Below are positions 27,418 to 36,880 of a stretch of 64,000 bases of DNA, in pieces. The number at the start of each line of letters is the position of its first letter. Within the stretch, counting starts at the first letter, position 1. The translations under genes and the position numbers were made by a program. Location of the stretch: positions 1-64,000 of the forward strand of contig JBLWYD010000012.1 of assembly GCA_048267165.1 (NCBI GenBank), written 5' to 3'. Under the pieces are notes generated by a model. That model worked only from the letters and a program-made list of their open reading frames with translations, made no database searches and was not told where the DNA came from. Source of the stretch: PGYR01 sp048267165. GTDB lineage: Bacteria; Bacteroidota; Ignavibacteria; Kapaibacteriales; UBA2268.

Positions 27418-30400
27418 ATGAAGAGAATAATTTTATCAATCTTATTGTTGATAGTCACTATTTCGCCTAACTTACAATCCCAGGAAAAACCTGTATTTGG
27501 TATAACGGGCGTAGATACAGATGAGTTTCCACTTGTCAAAAGTTATTTCATCGCAAAGAATGGATTACTAAATGACCCCTATTTCAAAGGTGTCCAAAAT
27601 GTACCCAATCCACCTGACTTTGACTTATCCGAAAATGGCATAAGCAAAGATTTAACAAGTCTAATAATGAAATGTGCTGAAATTGATGGCGAATTGCCAG
27701 TCCATATTGCTTTGGTTGTAGATGCCTCAGTAAGTATGTTTAATCCGTGGAATAATGGCGAGACCCGAGCTGACGTACTAAAAAGAGCTGTAGCTGAATT
27801 CATTGATTCTGTGAAATTTGGCAATGGAACTTCAATGCATATTGTTCCATTTTCAGGTAATAGTATTCCTCAAGATGTATGGAAAGATTGGAATTATAAT
27901 GCTAAAGATACAAAAGCAGATTTTGCTTTTTATAGACAGCTAGAAGGAAGGACTGATTTCAATACCCCTATGTACAAAGAACCAAATGGTAAAAACGTAC
28001 TTGAGATCTTTAAATCTAGACCGATAAATGAAAGAAAAGCCGTTGTTTTCCTAACAGACGGTGCACATGAGAATCCGAACGGGAATAGTCCTTTTGAAAG
28101 ACAGTTCGTAACTGAAGAATTACAAAAACGAGGAATAGAGTTTCACTCAATCACTTTTGCCGTTGATGACCCATCTAGTGTAACTGACTTGAAACTTACA
28201 AGTGAAGCTACTGGTGGTGTTTATTATAATGCATATAGCGAAGAAGAGCTAAGAGATATATATAAAGAAATAACTGACAGTTTCAAATCTACTTCTGTTT
28301 GTTGGTTAGAATGGTTATCGCAACTAGAATGTGACGAAGTAACAGAAAGAAATGTGGAAGTTACTTTTACTAGAAAGAATTTCCCACCATCTATCAAAAG
28401 AGATATTAAATATACTCCTCCGGCAGACAAAGCAATAGCTGAAATCTCAAGAGATAAAAATATATTATACTTCGACAACAATGGTAAAACGACTCAAGAA
28501 GTAACACTAACAGCTAAGGTTGGTGATTTCCACGTAACAGGATTCAATGTTTCTAATAATAATGGTAATTTCGATATACCTGAATTTGCAACTGTACCTC
28601 CTCAAGGATTCCTAATTGAAGAAGGGAAAAGCAAAAAATTCATAGTTAATTATATTAAAACACCATCAGATGCACCTGCATCTTTTGATTTGGTATTCGA
28701 AACGGATTTATGCCCTACTAAACCAGTAGAGCTTATTGCACCTTGTGGGCCTACTACTCAAAAAATATACTTTGGAAGTGTTAACTTAAGTGGCAGTACA
28801 GATTACACTGCCGCTGATGTATTTACTAATACCTCACTTGCAGAATTAAGTGGTAACATTACTCTAACAGGTGCAAATGCAGCTGAGTTTGCTATCAAAT
28901 CGGCAAATGGGAATGCTGGTACTGCATTTACACTTGCCGCTGGTCAGAGTATGGATGTAGTATTGACTGTAACTCCTACTTCAAAAGGAGCAAAAGCAGT
29001 AACATTGAACTACGGTATAATTACAGACTGTGGTGTTGCTACTTCTGAGATTACTGCTAATGTAATAGAAGCAAGTTTGAATATGCCTCCACTAACGTGG
29101 GGAGAAATTAGAATAGGTAACCCAGTAACAGAACAATATACTATTACGAATCCGAATGATGAAGCCGTAGAGATAGAGTCTATAGCATTGACTGACGCAA
29201 CACAAGGTATAGCACTAGGAGATATTAGTGCAGCTATTGGTGGAATTGCTGCTAATAGTGGTACTACTACTTTCGATATAACTTTTACGCCAAATGTAGA
29301 AGGTCCAATTACTACAGAAATAGAAGTGAGAGTTAAGAACAGAGCCGAAGCAATCACAGCTCGACTTTCGGGTATTGGTTATGTACCTAAGTTAAAAGGT
29401 AATCCAATAGTATTCCCTTCGACTGAAGTATATACTAATGCTGCACCTCAAAACTTGGTTATCGAAAATACTTCTGATATTGGTAAGATGGTTGTAAGAA
29501 GTGTATATATCAAAAACTCAAGCGATGCTGGGTTTTCAGTTGACTTGACTGGTTTTGTACCAGATACTGAATTATCAAAAGGTCAGAATCTAATAATACC
29601 TATAAACTTTACACCACAAACAATAGGTGCAAACTCTGGTGTTGTGGTTGTAGAAGCTGATAATTTAGAAGGCATAGAACCAGTAACATTCAAACTAAAT
29701 GAATTCGCACTTAGTGGTGAAAGCTTACCCGGTGACGCTACAACTCTTGACACGACTATGGTAGGACCAATACTTAGTTGTGAGTCAAAAGAACTTTTGG
29801 TTAATTTACCGAATGTAACAAAAAATGCGCAAACTGTAGATGTTGTTTTGATACAGACTGGTAATAATTTCTCAATACCTACTACTCAGTTTGATATTCC
29901 TTTAGGTGCACTCGCAATCGGTGCTAAGGTAGATTACAACCCTACTTCTATTGGTACACATACTGCTGTATTAGAATACTCTTTCTCTGACGGAACTAAA
30001 TTCATAGCTCCAGTGAAAGGTATTGCTGTAACTGCTATAGAAAATCTAACATTTGAAAACGCAGTATATGAAACTGATTTAGGTAAGAACTTAACTACTA
30101 AGTTCAACATAGATTTATCGAAATACAGTATCCGAAATGATGTTGATGTTAATGAATTAGTTATTACACTTAGATATAACGGAAGAATGTTATACATGGA
30201 CGGAGATGCGGTAAAGTCAAATGTGGGTATAGTACCAACAGTTGATGTAAGCAATCAAATAGCGGGTAACTTTGCTTCATTTACATTTACTGGTATGATT
30301 CCATTAAACAAAAACCTGACTTTCGAAGTACCTTATCTAGTTACATTGGGTAATGACACAGTTACAACAATAAGTGTGGACGCAGATTTTGTAGGACTTG

Positions 30401-30756
30401 GCTGTATATCTATTGGGACTGGGACTGCTAAATCTTACTCATTAGGATGTAATATAGCAAATTCGTTAATTGCTGATATGAATTTCGTTGAAGAAGGTTA
30501 CAATGCCGTTCTAGTAGGCGAAAATCCTGTTAATGATGTACTAAAAATCAAATACGAATTACCTTTTGAAAGTAATGTTCGTATAGAATTATATAATTCG
30601 ACTGGTGAATTAGCTAAAACTGTGAAAAACGGCACTTCTAAATTTGGAATTAGCTACGAAGACCTAGATGTAAGTAACATATCCTCAGGTGTTTATATGC
30701 TTAGATTCATTAGTGGACCTTTTGTAAGAAGTCATACTTTTGTTAAAGTAAAATAG
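27418..30756 (+). CDS. Secreted vWA-domain protein with choice-of-anchor repeats and T9SS sorting domain
   Basis: A 1112-residue exported protein: signal peptide (ending NLQSQ), von Willebrand factor A domain at about 95-295 with an intact MIDAS (DASVS at 102-106; later FLTDGAH), several immunoglobulin-like choice-of-anchor-D repeats (about 330-850; GFLIEEGKSKKFIVNY, QSMDVVLTVTP, GTTTFDITFTPN), a cohesin-like region, and a C-terminal type IX secretion sorting domain (about 1035-1112; VGENPVNDVLKIKY, VRIELYNSTGELAKTV, ISSGVYMLRFISG). It should therefore cross the outer membrane by T9SS and act on the surface, probably in adhesion. GGAA precedes the ATG. A terminator follows 25 bp after the stop. 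Confidence 0.9.
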   Translation: MKRIILSILLLIVTISPNLQSQEKPVFGITGVDTDEFPLVKSYFIAKNGLLNDPYFKGVQNVPNPPDFDLSENGISKDLTSLIMKCAEIDGELPVHIALVVDASVSMFNPWNNGETRADVLKRAVAEFIDSVKFGNGTSMHIVPFSGNSIPQDVWKDWNYNAKDTKADFAFYRQLEGRTDFNTPMYKEPNGKNVLEIFKSRPINERKAVVFLTDGAHENPNGNSPFERQFVTEELQKRGIEFHSITFAVDDPSSVTDLKLTSEATGGVYYNAYSEEELRDIYKEITDSFKSTSVCWLEWLSQLECDEVTERNVEVTFTRKNFPPSIKRDIKYTPPADKAIAEISRDKNILYFDNNGKTTQEVTLTAKVGDFHVTGFNVSNNNGNFDIPEFATVPPQGFLIEEGKSKKFIVNYIKTPSDAPASFDLVFETDLCPTKPVELIAPCGPTTQKIYFGSVNLSGSTDYTAADVFTNTSLAELSGNITLTGANAAEFAIKSANGNAGTAFTLAAGQSMDVVLTVTPTSKGAKAVTLNYGIITDCGVATSEITANVIEASLNMPPLTWGEIRIGNPVTEQYTITNPNDEAVEIESIALTDATQGIALGDISAAIGGIAANSGTTTFDITFTPNVEGPITTEIEVRVKNRAEAITARLSGIGYVPKLKGNPIVFPSTEVYTNAAPQNLVIENTSDIGKMVVRSVYIKNSSDAGFSVDLTGFVPDTELSKGQNLIIPINFTPQTIGANSGVVVVEADNLEGIEPVTFKLNEFALSGESLPGDATTLDTTMVGPILSCESKELLVNLPNVTKNAQTVDVVLIQTGNNFSIPTTQFDIPLGALAIGAKVDYNPTSIGTHTAVLEYSFSDGTKFIAPVKGIAVTAIENLTFENAVYETDLGKNLTTKFNIDLSKYSIRNDVDVNELVITLRYNGRMLYMDGDAVKSNVGIVPTVDVSNQIAGNFASFTFTGMIPLNKNLTFEVPYLVTLGNDTVTTISVDADFVGLGCISIGTGTAKSYSLGCNIANSLIADMNFVEEGYNAVLVGENPVNDVLKIKYELPFESNVRIELYNSTGELAKTVKNGTSKFGISYEDLDVSNISSGVYMLRFISGPFVRSHTFVKVK

Positions 30757-30783
30757 ACTTTATATATAAATTGAAAATTAAAA

Positions 30784-30812
30784 AGGCGGGTTATTTTGAA
30801 CCCGCTTTTTTT
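30784..30812 (+). terminator. Intrinsic terminator after vWA/T9SS gene
   Basis: GCGGGTT-ATTTTG-AACCCGC (7 bp, extended by A/T pairs) followed by seven or more T. It ends the vWA gene and lies just before the fbaB promoter. Confidence 0.88.
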
Positions 30813-30828
30813 ATGTGATTAAATGTAT

Positions 30829-30836
30829 TATTTTTG
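30829..30836 (+). promoter_or_regulatory. Bacteroidota-type -7 element for fbaB
   Basis: TATTTTTG fits TAnnTTTG and lies 30 bp before the fbaB start; no clear TTTG at -33 is present (the position falls on the terminator T-run), so this is a weaker candidate than the tRNA promoter. Confidence 0.4.
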
Positions 30837-30865
30837 ACAAGTTATTTTATTCAAAGAGCAGAAAT

Positions 30866-31933
30866 ATGATAGATAAAATTACGGAACGCCTAGGCGACCA
30901 AGCAAAGAATTTATTAGAGTTCAATACTCCAAAGATTAGTAAAGATAGATTGCATTTACCATCTCCGAATTTCGTAGATGATATATTTATCCAAACGGAT
31001 AGAAACAATAGAGTATTGGGTAACTTGGAATGGATGTACCAAACTGGAAGATTGGCAAATACTGGCTATATGTCGATATTACCAGTTGACCAAGGTATAG
31101 AGCATAGCGGTAGTGCTAGTTTTACAAAGAATCCTGACTATTTCGACCCTGAAAACATAGTGAAACTGGCTATAGAAGGTGGCTGTAATGCAGTTGCATC
31201 TACTTACGGTGTATTGGGTATGGTAGCACGTAAATATGCACACAAGATACCTTTCATCGTGAAAATTAATCACAATGAACTAATGACTTCACCTAACACA
31301 TTCGACCAAGTTATGTTCGGAAGTGTAGAAAGAGCTTATGATATGGGAGCTGCGGCTGTCGGTGCTACTATATACTTCGGATCTGAAGAAAGTACTGCTC
31401 AGATAGTTGAAGTAGCAGAAGCATTCGAAAGAGCACACGAACTAGGTATGGCAACTGTACTATGGTGTTACTTAAGAAGCAATGATTATAAAGTAGATGG
31501 TGTAGATTATCACGCTGCTGCTGATTTGACTTCGCAAGCAAATCACTTGGGAGTAACTATCCAAGCAGATATAATCAAGCAAAAATTACCGACTAATAAT
31601 GGCGGTTACATAGCAATAAATTCCACAGGAACTAGCTATGGCAAATATGACAAAAATATGTACGAAACTATGGTTTCTGATCACCCAATTGACTTAGCTA
31701 GATTACAAGTAGCGAATTGCTATATGGGTAGAGCTGGTCTAATCAATAGTGGTGGTGCTTCTGGTGCAAATGATATGCAAGAAGCAATAGCAACGGCAGT
31801 AATCAACAAACGTGCTGGTGGATTAGGACTTATCTCTGGTAGAAAAGCATTCCAAAGGCCACTGAACGAAGGTGTTGAGCTATTAAATGCTATACAAGAT
31901 GTTTACTTGACAAAAGAAGTAACTATAGCTTAA
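30866..31933 (+). CDS. fbaB: Class I fructose-bisphosphate aldolase (FbaB/DhnA type)
   Basis: A 355-residue class I aldolase interconverting fructose-1,6-bisphosphate with dihydroxyacetone phosphate and glyceraldehyde-3-phosphate in glycolysis/gluconeogenesis. It closely resembles E. coli FbaB in the blocks ILPVDQGIEHS, STYGVLGMVARKYAHKIPF, ADIIKQKLPTNNGGY, NCYMGRAGLINSGGASG and GLISGRKAFQRP. The Lys of ADIIKQK (about 238) is the expected Schiff-base residue. I choose the ATG at 30866 (after AAAGAGCAG) because a start 17 codons upstream lies in the promoter region. Monocistronic: promoter before, terminator after. Confidence 0.96.
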   Translation: MIDKITERLGDQAKNLLEFNTPKISKDRLHLPSPNFVDDIFIQTDRNNRVLGNLEWMYQTGRLANTGYMSILPVDQGIEHSGSASFTKNPDYFDPENIVKLAIEGGCNAVASTYGVLGMVARKYAHKIPFIVKINHNELMTSPNTFDQVMFGSVERAYDMGAAAVGATIYFGSEESTAQIVEVAEAFERAHELGMATVLWCYLRSNDYKVDGVDYHAAADLTSQANHLGVTIQADIIKQKLPTNNGGYIAINSTGTSYGKYDKNMYETMVSDHPIDLARLQVANCYMGRAGLINSGGASGANDMQEAIATAVINKRAGGLGLISGRKAFQRPLNEGVELLNAIQDVYLTKEVTIA

Positions 31934-31961
31934 TAAAAAACGTAACCTTAAATATTATTCC

Positions 31962-31988
31962 AAATCCCTTGTAAAAGAGGGATTTTTT
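31962..31988 (+). terminator. Intrinsic terminator after fbaB
   Basis: AAATCCCTT-GTAAAA-GAGGGATTT (9 bp counting one G-U pair) followed by a T-run ending just before the MATE start codon. The following gene therefore has almost no leader of its own and may depend on partial readthrough. Confidence 0.85.
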
Positions 31989-31996
31989 ATTTTTTA

Positions 31997-33355
31997 ATGC
32001 CAATGATATTTTCACAAGATTATAAAAATCATTACAAAGAGAATCTGAGGATAGGGTTTCCTGTTATTATGGGTCAAGTAGGACACATGATGACTTCGCT
32101 AGTGGATAATGCTATGGTGGGTAACATCAATAGTACATTGCTTGCTGCCTCTTCCCTAGCTAATACAGTATTCATAATGATTTATATATTCGGTATTGGG
32201 CTTTCTATTGGACTTACTCCTGCTGTTGGTCGTGCTTACGGAAACGAAAAGCATGGACAAATAGCATCATACCTGAAAAATGGGAAAATAATTTATCTTT
32301 GGACTGGACTACTACTAACAATAGCAATGTGGGTGGCTTCCTATTTCTTTGATAAACTAGACCAACCGGTTGAAGTAGTCGCCGAGGCGATACCCTACTT
32401 TCTGACACTATCTATTTCAATGGTGCCATTTATGTATTATATGTCGCTAAAGCAATTTGCAGAGGGTGTAACCCTTACTATGCCTGCTATGTGGGCTGGT
32501 TTGGCGGGTAATATTATCAACGTAATACTGAACTATCTTCTTATATACGGTGAGTTTGGCTTCCCAAGATGGGAACTATTCGGAGCGGGTGTTGCTACTA
32601 CAATCGCACGATCACTAATGGCAGTATTTCTGTTTATAATACTAAGTAGAGATAAGCGAGTACAGAAGTATTTACGAGCTGCAAAACGTCTCAAAATCCG
32701 ACGAGAAAGCATAGTAAACCTATTAAAAATTGGTGTCCCTATTGGATTCCAATTTGTACTAGAAGTAAGTTCATTTGTAGCTGGGACTATCATGATGGGA
32801 TGGTTAGGAGTATTCCCACTAGCTGCTCATCAGATAGCAATTAGCTTGTCAGCTCTTGCGTTCTTAGCGGCAACAGGTATAGCAACTGCCGCTACTATTA
32901 GAGTAAGCAATTTCCTTGGGAATGAGAAATTCCACAAAATGCGTGACGCTGGTAACTCAGCTTACGTGATGGGAATGGCACTGATGATATTCACAGCATT
33001 TTGTTTTATTTTCCTAGGTCGCGAAATATCAATGATATTTACGAATGATGAGATGGTAATCGTACTATCTACTCAATTGCTTATGATTGCCGGCTTTTTC
33101 CAAATAGTAGATGGTGCACAAGCTGTTGGATTAGGTGTGCTTCGTGGATTGGAAGATGTGAAGATACCGACTGTTATAGTTATAATCGCATATTGGGGGC
33201 TAAGTATTCCACTTTCTTACATATTTGCTTTCACAATGGAAATGGGTGCCGTTGGAGTATGGTACGGCTACCTTGCAGGTCTTAGTTTCTCTGGATTATT
33301 CCTTTATCTGAGATTCCTCAACTATTCTAAAAAGCTTTCTGGGAAAGTAGTTTAG
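31997..33355 (+). CDS. MATE-family multidrug/toxin efflux transporter
   Basis: A 452-residue, 12-helix cation-coupled antiporter of the MATE family. Typical segments are GFPVIMGQVGHMMTSLVDNAMVG in helix 1, the internal repeat LKIGVPIGFQFVLEVSSFVAGTIMMGWLG at the start of the second half, and the GDGAQAVGLGVLRGLED-like loop (VDGAQAVGLGVLRGL). Length is normal. Substrates cannot be inferred. Two Met codons (31997, 32003) are possible starts; neither has a clear ribosome site because the fbaB terminator abuts the gene. Confidence 0.92.
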   Translation: MPMIFSQDYKNHYKENLRIGFPVIMGQVGHMMTSLVDNAMVGNINSTLLAASSLANTVFIMIYIFGIGLSIGLTPAVGRAYGNEKHGQIASYLKNGKIIYLWTGLLLTIAMWVASYFFDKLDQPVEVVAEAIPYFLTLSISMVPFMYYMSLKQFAEGVTLTMPAMWAGLAGNIINVILNYLLIYGEFGFPRWELFGAGVATTIARSLMAVFLFIILSRDKRVQKYLRAAKRLKIRRESIVNLLKIGVPIGFQFVLEVSSFVAGTIMMGWLGVFPLAAHQIAISLSALAFLAATGIATAATIRVSNFLGNEKFHKMRDAGNSAYVMGMALMIFTAFCFIFLGREISMIFTNDEMVIVLSTQLLMIAGFFQIVDGAQAVGLGVLRGLEDVKIPTVIVIIAYWGLSIPLSYIFAFTMEMGAVGVWYGYLAGLSFSGLFLYLRFLNYSKKLSGKVV

Positions 33356-33427
33356 AATAAGTTTTTTAAGTATGAATCAGAATCCATAGAATATAATAAT
33401 TTATAAGATAATTTTATTTATTTAAAT

Positions 33428-33533
33428 AGCTTGTCTATCCTGAATGTAGTGAAGGATCCAGGAGTTGAAATATTTAGGACTTAATTCTGTTTCCTAGATT
33501 CTTCAAATTAATTCGTAATTTATCAGAATGACT
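33428..33533. repeat. Degenerate dispersed repeat
   Basis: The 226-bp gap holds no gene. It contains CTATCCTGAATGTAGTGAAG ... and, inverted further on, CCTAGATTCTTC ... ATCAGAATGACTACG, i.e. two half-copies facing each other of the element also recognisable at 24969-25016, 49908-49955 and 50111-50172. Copies are too decayed to define exact ends. Confidence 0.5.
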
Positions 33534-33581
33534 ACGCTAGTAATCATTTTTAGATAATCTTTCATTATATCACCTGATTTA

Positions 33582-34529
33582 TCACAACTCAATCTTAAAG
33601 TCAACATTAGCAACCAAAGCCCTTGTCAATCCGTCTGCACGAACCTCACGAGTTACCATAGGGAAACCGATGTTCAAACCTAGAGTATGCTTTTTAGTCA
33701 TTTTGTAAGTCATACCAGCTATTATATTAAGTGTCAGTCCATCTGAATTCATGACTGTAACATCATCACCATTTCTGTCTTCATAAATAGACTCAGATAA
33801 TCTATATACTGGAAGCAAACCAGCCATTAATCTTAAATCATCTTGAACTTCAAAGTACTTTTCTACTTTCAGCATCACATCACTACCACGCTTGAAGTTT
33901 CGAGACGATTGATAGTTCCCCCATTCTAAATAGTATTGTTTGGGGTCAGGACCTAGGTCTATCAATGCACTTAACTCTTCGAATGAATTTTCATTTCTAT
34001 TAAGTGGAATTTGCAAACCTGTTGAAATAACCCATTCATCATCATTAGCAGCCAATAGCAAAACTACATCATTTGTACCATTGCTAGTTTGATATACCAT
34101 TGGCATCGACTTCTCATCTTCATTGCGTAAATCAGCATTATTTGTAGCTAACTTAACTCCACCAGCTAGTGTAAGACCAAAGCCATCTGTTGCATACAGC
34201 TTAGAACTAAGTAACAGCGTCAAATCACCAAGACCATTAGTTTGCCCCAAAGTACCAGACGTAAAAGTAAAAGGGATTCTGGCAACTATTCCGAAATCTG
34301 AGAAGGAAGCTCCCAGTTCAAAACCAGTAGAATTGATAAGTACAGCTTCATCACCGATACCAGTGGTATTACTCAATCCGAGTGTGAGCTTAACATCATC
34401 TGAAGTAGAATCTACAGGCGAAAGATTAAACGAGCATAGCCCAGCATCAGAGCACCCCTGCGAATAGACACTAGAAGTATTTAAAGATGTAATAAGAATC
34501 GTAATAACAAGAAGTATTGATATTTTCAT
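33582..34529 (-). CDS. Outer-membrane beta-barrel protein, unknown function
   Basis: A 315-residue protein with a signal peptide (ending SSVYSQ), a Cys pair just after it (GCSDAGLC), and then alternating amphipathic strands with short turns (FGLTLAGGVKLATNN, WVISTGLQIPL, KHTLGLNIGFPM), ending in FKIEL. This pattern fits a small outer-membrane barrel resembling the transporter/phenol-degradation MetA-like group, but I do not recognise a specific family. It is monocistronic, convergent to the MATE gene, with an A/T-rich upstream region that carries the inverted repeat at 34685-34699. Confidence 0.65.
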   Translation of the reverse strand: MKISILLVITILITSLNTSSVYSQGCSDAGLCSFNLSPVDSTSDDVKLTLGLSNTTGIGDEAVLINSTGFELGASFSDFGIVARIPFTFTSGTLGQTNGLGDLTLLLSSKLYATDGFGLTLAGGVKLATNNADLRNEDEKSMPMVYQTSNGTNDVVLLLAANDDEWVISTGLQIPLNRNENSFEELSALIDLGPDPKQYYLEWGNYQSSRNFKRGSDVMLKVEKYFEVQDDLRLMAGLLPVYRLSESIYEDRNGDDVTVMNSDGLTLNIIAGMTYKMTKKHTLGLNIGFPMVTREVRADGLTRALVANVDFKIEL

Positions 34530-34684
34530 ATTTAATGTTTTCGTTTTTTGAATTATATGTAAATATATAACAAATGAAGCAATAATCAGTTACATTTCGA
34601 TTATACTTTTCTTAGAACTACTTTATGTGAATACTAAGAAATAAGGCATAATTACAATTTTAATGATAGATATAAAAATTCATA

Positions 34685-34699
34685 GTTACAAATGGTAAC
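34685..34699. promoter_or_regulatory. Inverted repeat upstream of outer-membrane protein gene
   Basis: GTTAC-AAATG-GTAAC, a perfect 5-bp dyad within the 308-bp gene-free stretch before tRNA-Glu and about 155 bp upstream of the divergent outer-membrane protein gene. It could be an operator; chance occurrence in AT-rich DNA is not excluded. The rest of 34530-34784 shows nothing further. Confidence 0.25.
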
Positions 34700-34784
34700 A
34701 CATTATATAAACGACTTATAAGCTAGATAATAAAAGACACAATGTGAGTGGTAAAAATAAATTTAATGTTTTTTCATATAATGT

Positions 34785-34815
34785 TTTGTAAATTAAATAA
34801 AACTCCCTATTTTTG
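34785..34815 (+). promoter_or_regulatory. tRNA-Glu promoter, Bacteroidota consensus
   Basis: TTTG (34785-34788), 19-bp spacer, TATTTTTG (34808-34815). This is the -33/-7 consensus (TTTG-N19-21-TAnnTTTG) of the Bacteroidota primary sigma factor, 22 bp before the mature tRNA 5' end. Confidence 0.8.
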
Positions 34816-34837
34816 TATTCAAATTTTTTACGAAAAT

Positions 34838-34909
34838 GGTCCCTTCGTCTAGTGGTTAGGACTCCGCCCTTTCACGGCGGCAACAGGGGTTCAAATCCCC
34901 TAGGGATCA
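34838..34909 (+). tRNA. tRNA-Glu (anticodon TTC)
   Basis: A full cloverleaf: acceptor GGTCCCT pairs with AGGGATC (one G-U), D-arm TCTAGTGGTTAGGA, anticodon stem CCGCC/GGCGG with loop CTTTCAC (anticodon TTC, decoding GAA/GAG), and T-arm AGGGG-TTCAAAT-CCCCT. The discriminator base is A and CCA is not encoded. It has its own promoter and a strong terminator. Confidence 0.97.
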
Positions 34910-34912
34910 CTC

Positions 34913-34955
34913 AAGACCTTATAAATCAATAGTATTTATAAGGTCTTTTTTTTTG
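34913..34955 (+). terminator. Intrinsic terminator after tRNA-Glu
   Basis: AAGACCTTATAAAT pairs perfectly with ATTTATAAGGTCTT (14 bp, 7-nt loop) followed by a long T-run, starting 3 nt after the tRNA. Confidence 0.93.
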
Positions 34956-35057
34956 CCAAACAACTTCTATTATAATCAAATCCTCTCCATAGATATAGAG
35001 AAATTTATTACCAAGTGCCGTTAAATAGTTATAGAATAACGATTAGACAACTCATTA

Positions 35058-36335
35058 CTACTCAAAAAGTCTTTTCAAATCTTCATACTTCTGTTCTTGA
35101 AGTTCATTAGGATATTGTTCGGGTCTATTGAATTTTACTTGACCAAAATAGAAAGTAAATATCATAATAAGTTCAATAACTACAAATGCTGATATAAGAA
35201 ATTTGGGTTTTCGCTTGCTATAATTATATGAACTTAATAGATGTTGCAAAGGGATTATTGCACCAAAGATAGCAATTATAACCATCCAAGCTTGGAGTGT
35301 AATAGGAGACAAAGCCGCAGCTATTATTAATCCCCAAAATATACTAACACCGTAATCTTTTAGCCATAAATTTGAAGACGAAAAACCATGATAGTCATTC
35401 GCCCATTTTTTGAAAAGACTACCTCGGTAATATTTATAATTAGCATAGACTCCAAATATCACCACACTAATCGATAATAGTTGAAATATATACATTAACC
35501 ATCTATATTGGCCATCCCAAAAAGATGTTTCTTGAATCGATTTAACCATATCAAAAGTAGTTGTTTTTACAAAATAGAACACACCTTTTAGGAATGGTGC
35601 GACTTCTATAAGACTTTGTCCCAGATAACCAGATGAGCTAGTCGATTCGGGTAAATTATTATTAAAAAAATCAAGAATGAGTGGGATAAAGAATAATAAA
35701 CCTGTAACGCAACCGAATACAAATCCTTTGAAATCTACTCTCACTTTTTTCGAAAATAGAAGATAGAGAGTAGCAATTACAAGGATTAGAACTGAATTAT
35801 GAATTTGAAGTCCCATAAACAGACTGAAAACATGTATAAAAGTTAGATATGTAGATTTTTTGTTTCGCATATAATATGCTGAATATAGGTGCATAGCAGC
35901 TGGCAATAGTATATAAGCTGGTTCCCATAAAAAGCCAGTATTATAGAGACGTAGCGGTGATAACCAGAATATAATCGTAAATATTAAAAGACCTTTATCT
36001 TGATAATTTTCAAGAATAATCTTACTAATCATTATATAAGCAGCGATGTTAAACAATATTGGGACTAACATAGGAGCCCGGAAATTCTCCCATATAAACA
36101 GGGGACCTGCAACAAGTATTTGCATTAGAGAACCAAGATTTGCACCACCACCTTCTTTGAGTTTCGAAAAACTTGACAACTCTCCGCCATCTACTAATCT
36201 CATACCAAGCTCGAGTAGATGCATTTGATCACCACCAACCCAATATGAAAATGAGAGTAGGACTTGAAAAATCAATCCAATTAGGAAAACTAGAATTATA
36301 AGATTTTTATATTTGCTTTGTTTAAACACAGTCAT
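35058..36335 (-). CDS. Polytopic membrane protein, GT-C glycosyltransferase-like
   Basis: A 425-residue membrane protein with about eleven hydrophobic helices. The first periplasmic loop contains GGDQMHLLELGMRLVDGGE with an acidic residue soon after helix 1, and later helices carry LYNTGFLWEPAYILLP, both reminiscent of GT-C-fold (ArnT/PMT-like) transferases that use lipid-linked sugars. I cannot name a subfamily, so the assignment is tentative. It stands alone, divergent from the ArsR-regulated sulfur genes. A TATCTTTG sequence on the minus strand at 36356-36363 could be its -7 element. Confidence 0.6.
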   Translation of the reverse strand: MTVFKQSKYKNLIILVFLIGLIFQVLLSFSYWVGGDQMHLLELGMRLVDGGELSSFSKLKEGGGANLGSLMQILVAGPLFIWENFRAPMLVPILFNIAAYIMISKIILENYQDKGLLIFTIIFWLSPLRLYNTGFLWEPAYILLPAAMHLYSAYYMRNKKSTYLTFIHVFSLFMGLQIHNSVLILVIATLYLLFSKKVRVDFKGFVFGCVTGLLFFIPLILDFFNNNLPESTSSSGYLGQSLIEVAPFLKGVFYFVKTTTFDMVKSIQETSFWDGQYRWLMYIFQLLSISVVIFGVYANYKYYRGSLFKKWANDYHGFSSSNLWLKDYGVSIFWGLIIAAALSPITLQAWMVIIAIFGAIIPLQHLLSSYNYSKRKPKFLISAFVVIELIMIFTFYFGQVKFNRPEQYPNELQEQKYEDLKRLFE

Positions 36336-36443
36336 AATTCGTAATAGTTCAAAAACAAAGATAATAAAATTGGGACCGATTATTTATAATTAGTTAAATT
36401 ATTTGGGTGTAAGTCGCTATTATATCAGGATTACTAGCTACTT

Positions 36444-36470
36444 GCCGAAGAATGATTCGGCTATTTTTTT
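36444..36470 (+). terminator. Orphan terminator-like hairpin upstream of the ArsR gene
   Basis: GCCGAA-GAATGA-TTCGGC followed by TATTTTTTT. It points rightwards but no rightward gene precedes it; it may end a small RNA or act in the leader of the ArsR-regulated operon. Confidence 0.55.
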
Positions 36471-36522
36471 ATTCTTTGAGCTCCTAATTGAAGATAATTC
36501 TACAACATTACAATTGAATACA

Positions 36523-36535
36523 TGTTAAAACGTTC
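36523..36535 (+). promoter_or_regulatory. Candidate ArsR-family operator, copy 1
   Basis: TGTTAAAACGTTC, ending 11 bp before the regulator's ATG. The exact reverse complement occurs at 36881-36893, before the next gene; the flanks also agree beyond one mismatch (TATAT). Autoregulation by the adjacent ArsR-type protein is inferred. Confidence 0.6.
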
Positions 36536-36546
36536 TTATATATACT

Positions 36547-36858
36547 ATGACACAAACACAAAAAAATATAGAAGCTCAAAGATTGGAACAGGTGGCTAGA
36601 ATCTTGAGAACAATAGCACACCCTGTCAAATTGGAAGTGCTGGAGTTATTAGGGAAACAAGAACCTTTGTCTGTGTCCTCCATTTGCTCAAGTATTAACT
36701 CGGATTGTGAGATCTCAATGATGTCACATCACCTAGCGAAGATGAAGGATAATGGTATATTGACATCCGAGAAAGATGGTAAGCAAGTTTATTATAGAAT
36801 CGCTGATAGAAAGCTATTGAAAATATTCAATTGCATGGATAACTGTGACTTATTATAG
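36547..36858 (+). CDS. ArsR/SmtB-family regulator, probable persulfide sensor
   Basis: A 103-residue winged-helix repressor: ARILRTIAHPVKLEVLELL (helices 1-2), SVSSICSSIN and MMSHHLAKMKDNGILTSEKDGKQVYYRI (recognition helix and wing). It has four Cys: 47, 54, 96 and 100. SqrR/BigR-type members sense persulfides through one Cys in the helix 2-3 area and one in helix 5; Cys47 or 54 with Cys96 or 100 would fit, but metal sensing cannot be excluded. Persulfide sensing is inferred mainly because the next genes are a TSUP permease, a persulfide dioxygenase-rhodanese and a rhodanese. Twin operator-like sites flank the gene. Confidence 0.85.
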   Translation: MTQTQKNIEAQRLEQVARILRTIAHPVKLEVLELLGKQEPLSVSSICSSINSDCEISMMSHHLAKMKDNGILTSEKDGKQVYYRIADRKLLKIFNCMDNCDLL

Positions 36859-36880
36859 TCTTTTTTTTAGCCTAATATAT

